Below, in pieces: positions 1-6,254 of a DNA stretch of 6,254 bases. Below the pieces are notes generated by a model, which did no database searches, was not told where the DNA came from, and saw only the letters and a program-made list of their open reading frames with translations. The position numbers and the translations under genes were made by a program. This DNA is from an uncultured Actinomycetes bacterium. GTDB lineage: Bacteria; Actinomycetota; CALGFH01. The stretch's first letter is position 1. Each line of letters begins with the position of its first letter. The stretch is taken from NCBI GenBank assembly GCA_937881255.1, contig CALGFH010000292.1, positions 1-6,254 on the forward strand, written 5' to 3'.

Positions 1-428
1 CCAAGGACGACATCGACCGCATGGTCCGCGAGGCCGAGCAGTACGCCGAGGAGGACCGGCGCCGGCGCGAGGCCGCCGAGGCCAAGAACCGGGCCGAGCA
101 GCTCGTCTACCAGACCGAGAAGAGCCTCACCGACTACGGCGACAAGATCTCCGACGAGGACCGGTCCAGCGTCGAGTCGGCGCTGACCAACCTGAAGGAG
201 AAGCTCGCCGGCGACGACACCGTCGCCATCACCTCGGCCACCGAGGCGCTGCAGCAGGCGAGCTACAAGCTGGCCGAGGCGGTCTACGCCCAGGCCCAGC
301 CCGGCCCCGGCCAGGCCCAGGCCGGGACGACCACCACCACCGACCAGGGCACGACCCAGGGCGACGGTGACGTGGTCGACGCCGAGATCATCGACGAGGG
401 CGACCAGGACCAGCAGAAGGGGGCATGA
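1..428 (+). CDS. dnaK: DnaK (Hsp70) chaperone, C-terminal fragment
   Basis: This is the 3' end of a gene whose start lies upstream of the window; the first full codon begins at base 3 and the TGA is at 426-428. About 141 residues are visible. The charged helical stretch beginning KDDIDRMVREAEQYAEEDRRR is the hallmark of the Hsp70 substrate-binding lid, where helices close over bound peptide. After about residue 92 it becomes a flexible tail rich in Q, G, P and T, ending in the acidic VVDAEIIDE motif typical of bacterial DnaK tails. The ATPase domain and the peptide-binding beta-sandwich are not in the window, so their integrity cannot be judged. DnaK is the cytosolic ATP-dependent foldase that works with DnaJ and GrpE, both encoded just downstream. 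Its stop codon overlaps an ATG (ATGA, 425-428) in frame with hsp20, which favours translational coupling. Identification is firm. Confidence 0.95.
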   Translation, partial: KDDIDRMVREAEQYAEEDRRRREAAEAKNRAEQLVYQTEKSLTDYGDKISDEDRSSVESALTNLKEKLAGDDTVAITSATEALQQASYKLAEAVYAQAQPGPGQAQAGTTTTTDQGTTQGDGDVVDAEIIDEGDQDQQKGA

Positions 429-441
429 ACCCCCTCGGACC

Positions 442-450
442 AGGAGGAGG
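442..450 (+). promoter_or_regulatory. Strong Shine-Dalgarno site that sets the hsp20 start
   Basis: The purine run AGGAGGAGG lies 10 nt before the ATG at 461 (fewer counted from its internal GGAGG). It fits that start well and cannot serve the in-frame ATG at 425, which lies upstream of it. This is why 461 is chosen as the Hsp20 start. Confidence 0.8.
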
Positions 451-460
451 TACGACCATC

Positions 461-934
461 ATGAGTGTGTCGCGTTGGGATCCCTTCCAGGATCTGCTGG
501 CGATCCAGGACGAGATGAACCAGGTCTTCGGCCGAGCTCGCCAGGGCCAGGCCGGTGGGCGCGTGTGGGCGCCGGCGCTCGACATCTCCGAGCGCAAGGA
601 CGCCTACGTGGTCACCGTCGAGGTGCCCGGCGTCAACGCCGAGGACATCGACATCACGCTGGAGGACGGCCTGCTCACCATCCAGGGTGAGCGCCAGTTC
701 ACCAGCGAGTCCTCGGAGCAGCAGTACCACCGGGTCGAGCGCCGCTACGGCAGCTTCCGCCGCTCGATCACCCTGCCGTCCCAGGTGCAGGCGGACGCCA
801 TCGAGGCCTCGTTCAACAACGGGGTGCTCGAGGTGCTCGTGCCCAAGGCCGAGCAGGCCAGGCCGAAGAAGATCACCGTCCGGGCCGGCGGCGGCGAGGT
901 GTCGGGGACGTCGACCCCGGCCGGGGACGCCTGA
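461..934 (+). CDS. Small heat-shock protein, Hsp20/alpha-crystallin family
   Basis: This 157-residue ATP-independent holdase binds unfolding proteins in the cytosol and keeps them refoldable for DnaK and ClpB. The N-terminal arm (residues 1-35) has the common RWDPFQDLLAIQDEMNQVF pattern. The alpha-crystallin domain runs from about 36 to 130 and includes VPGV (55-58) and the signature ASFNNGVLEVLVPK (116-129). A C-terminal I-x-V motif (ITV, 138-140) is of the kind that docks onto neighbouring subunits in sHsp oligomers, followed by a flexible G/S/T tail. Length is normal for bacterial Hsp20. The start at 461 is preferred because a strong ribosome-binding site precedes it and the family N-terminus begins there. 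An ATG at 425 overlapping the dnaK stop would add a non-conserved 12-residue extension. Its place between dnaK and grpE is unusual and implies co-expression with the DnaK machine. Bacterial names such as hsp18 or ibpA would be a guess, so no symbol is given. Confidence 0.95.
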   Translation: MSVSRWDPFQDLLAIQDEMNQVFGRARQGQAGGRVWAPALDISERKDAYVVTVEVPGVNAEDIDITLEDGLLTIQGERQFTSESSEQQYHRVERRYGSFRRSITLPSQVQADAIEASFNNGVLEVLVPKAEQARPKKITVRAGGGEVSGTSTPAGDA

Positions 935-954
935 TCCGGACCATGCCACCAGGG

Positions 955-982
955 GAGGGGAGGCGGTCCACCGCCTCCCCTC
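955..982 (+). promoter_or_regulatory. Strong intergenic hairpin between hsp20 and grpE
   Basis: GAGGGGAGGCGGT (955-967) is a perfect inverted repeat of ACCGCCTCCCCTC (970-982). It gives a 12-bp stem with a TCCA loop. It starts 20 nt after the hsp20 stop and ends 18 nt before the grpE start. Only a poor T-run (TCTT, 981-984) follows, so it is a weak or partial terminator at best. It could equally be an RNA-processing or 3'-stability element that lets hsp20 and grpE accumulate at different levels. Its right arm can also pair with the grpE ribosome-binding site. The inverted repeat is seen directly; its role is inferred. Confidence 0.7.
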
Positions 983-996
983 TTCGCCAGAGGGGA
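976..996 (+). promoter_or_regulatory. Alternative hairpin sequestering the grpE ribosome-binding site
   Basis: TCCCCTCT (976-983) is fully complementary to AGAGGGGA (989-996) across a 5-nt loop, TCGCC (984-988). The downstream arm contains the purine-rich Shine-Dalgarno site of grpE (AGGGG, 991-995, 5 nt before the GTG at 1001). This 8-bp stem shares its upstream arm with the larger 955-982 hairpin, so the two cannot form together. The pairing is seen in the sequence; any switching or temperature response is inference. Confidence 0.45.
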
Positions 997-1000
997 CACC

Positions 1001-1705
1001 GTGAAGGACACCGAGAAGCGAGACGACGAGGCGCCTGAGGCCGTCGCGGAAGAGGCCGACGAGCAGCCCGTCGAGGAGCAGGCCGAGGAGCGCCAGGACG
1101 AGGCCCTGACCGAGCGGGCCGACGAGCCCGCCGGCGAGGTCGAGGCCGGCGAGGTCGAGGCCGACACCGAGGCCGACACCGAGGCCGACACCGAGGCCGA
1201 CGCCGAGGCCCTCGACGAGATCGACGCCGAGGTCGAGGCCGAGGAGGACGCGATCGCGGCCGATCTGGCCAAGGCCAGGGCCGAGGCCGAGAGCTACCTC
1301 GACGACCTGCGCCGGCTCCAGGCCGACTTCGACAACTACCGCAAGCGCACCCTGCGCGAGCAGACGGCCAGGGCCGCCTCCGCCTCCCAGGCGCTGGTGA
1401 CCAGGCTGCTGCCGGTGCTCGACAACTTCGAGCTGGCCGTGTCCGCGGCCGAGCAGTCGCGCGACTTCGACCGCATGCTCAAGGGCGTCGAGATGGTCTT
1501 CGGCGAGCTCCGCCTGGCCCTCGAGGGCGAGGGCCTGGTCAAGATCGAGGCCGAGGGCAAGCCCTTCGACCCCGAGCGCCACGAGGCGGTGATCGCCGTC
1601 GAGGAGGAGGACACCGAGCCGGGCATGGTCGTCGACATCGTGCGGGCCGGCTACGAGCTGCGGGGCAAGGTCCTGCGCCCCGCCATGGTGAAGGTCGCGA
1701 AGTAG
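1001..1705 (+). CDS. grpE: GrpE, nucleotide exchange factor of DnaK
   Basis: GrpE is a cytosolic dimer that opens the DnaK ATPase domain and releases ADP, resetting the chaperone cycle. The protein has 234 residues, longer than the roughly 200 of Escherichia coli GrpE, because of an acidic N-terminal region of about 85 residues containing a DTEA repeat (53-70). A long helical region follows (about 80-135) with the family motif LRRLQADFDNYRKR (103-116). Next come the dimer helices with LPVLDNFELA (137-146) and the C-terminal beta domain that contacts DnaK, with FDPERHEAV (189-197) and GYELRGKVLRPAMVKV (217-232). The start is a GTG preceded by AGGGG at 5 nt; no better in-frame start exists before the conserved core. 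It lies 66 nt after hsp20, the largest gap in the operon, and that gap holds the competing hairpins. dnaJ starts 5 nt after its stop. Identification is firm; only the length of the N-terminal extension depends on the start. Confidence 0.96.
   Translation: MKDTEKRDDEAPEAVAEEADEQPVEEQAEERQDEALTERADEPAGEVEAGEVEADTEADTEADTEADAEALDEIDAEVEAEEDAIAADLAKARAEAESYLDDLRRLQADFDNYRKRTLREQTARAASASQALVTRLLPVLDNFELAVSAAEQSRDFDRMLKGVEMVFGELRLALEGEGLVKIEAEGKPFDPERHEAVIAVEEEDTEPGMVVDIVRAGYELRGKVLRPAMVKVAK
1157..1210 (+). repeat. In-frame 12-bp tandem repeat in the acidic N-terminus of grpE
   Basis: The unit GAGGCCGACACC occurs three times exactly (1157-1168, 1169-1180, 1181-1192). A fourth copy has one substitution (1193-1204), and a partial GAGGCC follows. 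The period is a multiple of three, so it encodes EADT EADT EADT EADA EA (residues 53-70). A related GAGGTCGAGGCCGGC motif just upstream suggests growth by slippage. The copy number could vary between strains without breaking the frame. Confidence 0.9.
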
Positions 1706-1710
1706 CGGAG

Positions 1711-2844
1711 ATGAACAACCCCGAGTACCTGGAGAAGGACTTCTACGCCGTCCTCGGCGTGTCCAAGGACGCGTCGGCGGCCGACATCAAGAAGGCCTAC
1801 CGGAAGCTCGCCCAGCAGCACCACCCGGACGCCAACAAGGGTGACAAGGCCTCCGAGGAGCGCTTCAAGGAGGTCGGGCGGGCCTATGCCGTGCTGTCCG
1901 ACCCCAAGAAGCGGGCCGAGTACGACGAGGCCCGGCGGCTGCTCGCCTCGGGGGCGTTCGGGGGTGGCGGCTTCGGCGGCTTCCCGGGCGGCGGGGGCGG
2001 CTTCGGTGGCGGCAACCGGGTCCGGGTCGAGGACCTGGGCGGCCTCGGCGACCTGTTCGGCAACCTGTTCGGCGGGCGCCAGTCGCAGACGGCGGCCCGG
2101 CGCGGCCGCGACGTCGAGAGCGAGGTCACCCTCGGGTTCGAGGAGGCGGTCCGCGGGGCCACCATCCCGCTGCAGCTGCGCGGCCCGGCGCCCTGCCACA
2201 CCTGCCACGGCTCCGGGGCCAAGCCGGGCACCCTGCCCCGGCCCTGCCCGACCTGCAACGGCCGCGGCACGGTCACCCGCGACCAGGGCCTGTTCGGCCT
2301 CTCCAGCCCCTGCCCGGCCTGCCAGGGCCGCGGCTCGCTGATCGACGACCCCTGCCCGACCTGCCAGGGCCGGGGCAGCGAGGTCCGCACCCGCGAGCTC
2401 CGGGTCCGGATCCCGGTGGGGGTCAACGACGGGGCCACCATCCGGCTCAAGGGCCAGGGCGAGCCCGGCCAGGCCGGCGCCCCCGCCGGCGACCTGATCG
2501 TCAAGGTCCGGGTCACCCCGCACCCGCTGTTCGGGCGCAGCAACCAGGACCTGACCATCACCGTGCCGGTGACCTTCGCCGAGGCCGCCCTCGGCACCGA
2601 GCTCAAGGTGCCGACCCTGGACGGCCCGGTGACCCTCAAGGTCCCGGCCGGCACCCAGAACGGCCGCACCTTCCGGGTCAGGGGCCGGGGCGTGCCCGGG
2701 GCCGGCCGCAAGGGCGCCGGCGACCTGCTGGTCAGCCTCCAGGTGGCCGTGCCCGAGAAGCTCTCGCGCAAGGAGCGGGACCTGCTGCGCGAGTTCGCCT
2801 CGCTGTCCGAGACCACGCCGAGGAACCACCTCGGGATCGACTGA
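1711..2844 (+). CDS. dnaJ: DnaJ (Hsp40) co-chaperone with complete zinc domain
   Basis: DnaJ delivers unfolded clients to DnaK and stimulates its ATPase in the cytosol. This is a full-length type I protein of 377 residues. The J-domain spans about 9-74 with the catalytic HPD at 38-40. A Gly/Phe-rich linker (82-101) leads to a DLFGNLF stretch (114-120). The zinc domain has four intact CxxCxGxG motifs starting at C162, C179, C201 and C215, enough for two zinc ions. The C-terminal client-binding domains follow, with ELRVRIPVGVNDG and LKVPAGTQNGRTFRVRGRG. The opening YLEKDFYAVLGVSKDAS is typical of the actinobacterial DnaJ linked to dnaK-grpE. The ATG at 1711 lies 5 nt after the grpE stop. It has no well-spaced Shine-Dalgarno (GGAG directly abuts the ATG), so translation is probably coupled to grpE. 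No alternative start exists before the J-domain. Confidence 0.97.
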   Translation: MNNPEYLEKDFYAVLGVSKDASAADIKKAYRKLAQQHHPDANKGDKASEERFKEVGRAYAVLSDPKKRAEYDEARRLLASGAFGGGGFGGFPGGGGGFGGGNRVRVEDLGGLGDLFGNLFGGRQSQTAARRGRDVESEVTLGFEEAVRGATIPLQLRGPAPCHTCHGSGAKPGTLPRPCPTCNGRGTVTRDQGLFGLSSPCPACQGRGSLIDDPCPTCQGRGSEVRTRELRVRIPVGVNDGATIRLKGQGEPGQAGAPAGDLIVKVRVTPHPLFGRSNQDLTITVPVTFAEAALGTELKVPTLDGPVTLKVPAGTQNGRTFRVRGRGVPGAGRKGAGDLLVSLQVAVPEKLSRKERDLLREFASLSETTPRNHLGID

Positions 2845-2853
2845 GGCCGAGCC

Positions 2854-2859
2854 AGGAGG
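2854..2859 (+). promoter_or_regulatory. Shine-Dalgarno site that sets the hspR start
   Basis: AGGAGG ends 8 nt before the ATG at 2868. An in-frame GTG at 2859 would overlap this site and so cannot be served by it. This fixes the HspR start at 2868. Confidence 0.8.
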
Positions 2860-2867
2860 TGACGACC

Positions 2868-3278
2868 ATGGCGGATCAGCGGGACCGGGCGGTGTTCGTG
2901 ATCTCGGTGGCGGCCGAGCTGGCCGGGGTCCACCCCCAGACGCTGCGCATCTACGAGCGGGAGGGGCTGGTCCGGCCCAAGCGGACCACCGCCAACGCCC
3001 GCCGCTACTCCGAGCGGGACATCCAGCGGCTGCTGGAGATCAAGCGGCTGACCAACGACGGCATGAACCTGGAAGGCGTGCGCCGGGTGATCGCCCTGAC
3101 CCAGGAGGTCGAGCGCCTCCAGGCCACCGTGGCCGCGCTCGAGGCCGAGCTGCGGGCCCAGGCCCGCCGCCACCGCCAGGAGCTGGAGAGCGTCCGCCGG
3201 TCGGCCCGGCGCGACCTGGTCCCCTACTCCTCGGCGATCGTGCGCTACGAGCACCCCTCACGATACGAACAAGCCTGA
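2868..3278 (+). CDS. hspR: HspR, MerR-family heat-shock repressor
   Basis: This is a 136-residue DNA-binding repressor. The MerR-type winged helix-turn-helix lies near the N-terminus: FVISVAAELAGVHPQTLRIYEREGLVRP (about 10-37) gives the helix-turn-helix. ARRYSERDIQRLLEIKRL (44-61) gives the wing and following helix. NDGMNLEGVRRVIAL (63-77) is characteristic of HspR rather than metal- or drug-sensing MerR proteins. A heptad-like helix (about 78-112) probably mediates dimerisation, and a short tail (DLVPYSSAIVRYEHP) resembles the conserved HspR C-terminus. I see no effector-binding domain. In Streptomyces and Mycobacterium, HspR binds HAIR operators before dnaK and clpB, with DnaK as co-repressor; its place behind dnaJ matches the dnaK-grpE-dnaJ-hspR operons there. 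No HAIR site is visible in this window, so the presumed operator is upstream of dnaK. clpB starts 11 nt after the stop. Confidence 0.94.
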   Translation: MADQRDRAVFVISVAAELAGVHPQTLRIYEREGLVRPKRTTANARRYSERDIQRLLEIKRLTNDGMNLEGVRRVIALTQEVERLQATVAALEAELRAQARRHRQELESVRRSARRDLVPYSSAIVRYEHPSRYEQA

Positions 3279-3289
3279 ACGGAACGAAC

Positions 3290-5893
<2,604 letters not shown>

Positions 5894-5902
5894 CTCGGCA
5901 GG

Positions 5903-5926
5903 CGGGCGCGACCCCACCCGCGCTCG
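5903..5926 (+). terminator. Candidate terminator hairpin after clpB
   Basis: CGGGCGCG (5903-5910) pairs with CGCGCTCG (5919-5926), an 8-bp stem with one G-T wobble and an 8-nt loop, starting 9 nt after the clpB stop. No T-run follows. Terminators without a U-tract have been proposed in high-GC Actinobacteria, but GC-rich DNA also folds by chance. The arm GGGCGC (5904-5909) has a second possible partner at 5932-5937. The position makes a terminator plausible, not proven. Confidence 0.4.
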
Positions 5927-5960
5927 GCGGGGCGCCCAGACCTCACCCGCCGCTGTCGGG

Positions 5961-6163
5961 CCCCGGTCGTTCACCTGGTACGGTGGGTCGGGCCCCATGC
6001 AGTCGCCTGGCACGGTGGGGTCGGCTTGTTCGGGCCCATCCAGTCGCCTGGCACGGCGGGCTCGGGCTGTTCGGGCCCCATCCAGTCGCCTGGCACGGTG
6101 GGGTCGGGCCCGGGCTATCGGGCCCCATGCAGTCGCCTGGCTCGGCGGGTCGGGCCGTTCTGG
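5961..6163. repeat. Diverged tandem array of about 41-bp structured units
   Basis: Four clear units and one degenerate leading unit lie head to tail: 5961-5992 (degenerate, 32 nt), 5993-6034 (42 nt), 6035-6075 (41 nt), 6076-6122 (47 nt) and 6123-6163 (about 41 nt). The shared core is CCCAT, then C or G, then CAGTCGCCTGGC, followed by ACGGTGGGGTCGGG or close variants. Length variation lies mainly in the second half. Within a unit, CCCCA at the start can pair with TGGGG (for example 5993-5997 with 6016-6020, and 6076-6080 with 6099-6103). The middle units also carry CCAG-TCGC-CTGG (6040-6051, 6082-6093), so each can fold into a two-level hairpin. Units are not multiples of three and frames drift, which argues against coding. 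The spacing lacks the regular unique spacers of a CRISPR array. Function is unknown. Confidence 0.85.
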
Positions 6164-6174
6164 CGCGCGAGGGT

Positions 6175-6200
6175 GCCTCGACCTGCTGGTCGGTTCAGGC
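6175..6200. other. Bulged hairpin downstream of the repeat array
   Basis: GCCT (6175-6178) pairs with AGGC (6197-6200), and CGACC (6179-6183) pairs with GGTCG (6188-6192) around a TGCT loop. A 4-nt bulge (GTTC, 6193-6196) sits on the 3' side. It could terminate transcription from either direction or be part of a structured RNA. There is no T-run and chance folding is possible. Confidence 0.3.
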
Positions 6201-6254
6201 GGCGCTGTGGTGTCGCCGGGCGTTGGGATGTCGCCGATGCGGTGGGGTCGCGGT

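Larger units (their letters stand above)
5894..6254. other. Non-coding region downstream of clpB
   Basis: No reading frame here on either strand looks like a real gene: none has a good ribosome-binding site, and the longest minus-strand one merely translates the repeats. I see no tRNA, rRNA or recognisable promoter. The region holds the candidate terminator at 5903-5926, the tandem array at 5961-6163 and a hairpin at 6175-6200. The last 54 nt (6201-6254) are GC-rich and unremarkable. Any next gene begins outside the window. Confidence 0.7.

Noticed and set aside
284..1582. Long minus-strand open frames opposite dnaK-hsp20-grpE, and similar ones opposite dnaJ, clpB and elsewhere
   Set aside because: They mirror strongly coded + strand genes in GC-rich DNA where stop codons are rare. 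Their products are low-complexity and resemble no family I know.
2859..2867. GTG at 2859 as an upstream start for HspR
   Set aside because: It overlaps the Shine-Dalgarno AGGAGG (2854-2859), which is correctly spaced for the ATG at 2868.
5943..6128. Minus-strand 61-residue frame over the tandem repeats
   Set aside because: Its repeated PPCQATGW segments are translations of the DNA repeat, and the frame drifts because units are not multiples of three. No ribosome-binding site or family match is apparent.
5961..6163. CRISPR array
   Set aside because: The units are diverged, variable in length and contiguous, with no unique spacers of constant size and no cas genes nearby.

Overview
The window is very GC-rich (clearly above 65% by eye, not computed) with strong G/C preference at third codon positions. 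It carries an almost complete heat-shock chaperone operon, all on the + strand. A MerR-family HspR repressor beside dnaJ, the actinobacterial look of DnaJ and HspR, and the GC content suggest an Actinomycetota (high-GC Gram-positive) chromosome. I would not name a genus. HspR also occurs outside that phylum, so the assignment is an inference.

Layout: the 3' end of dnaK (1-428), a small heat-shock protein of the Hsp20/alpha-crystallin family (461-934), a strong hairpin in the hsp20-grpE gap (955-982), grpE (1001-1705), dnaJ (1711-2844), hspR (2868-3278) and clpB (3290-5893). Gaps are 5 to 66 nt and no promoter or HspR operator is recognisable between the genes. They are most simply read as one transcription unit whose promoter lies upstream of dnaK, outside the window.

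The last 361 nt (5894-6254) hold no convincing gene. They contain a hairpin just after the clpB stop, a diverged tandem array of about 41-bp units (5961-6163) whose units can each fold, and one further hairpin (6175-6200).

Together the genes encode a disaggregation and refolding system. Hsp20 holds unfolding proteins and ClpB extracts polypeptides from aggregates. DnaK, DnaJ and GrpE drive ClpB recruitment and refolding, and HspR probably represses the whole set, with DnaK as likely co-repressor as known in Streptomyces. All key catalytic and metal-binding residues I checked are present. I see no sign of a wholly new system. The points most worth a second look are two mutually exclusive RNA hairpins over the grpE ribosome-binding site, the Hsp20 gene inserted inside the dnaK-grpE-dnaJ core, clpB placed directly behind hspR, and the structured repeat array at the 3' end.
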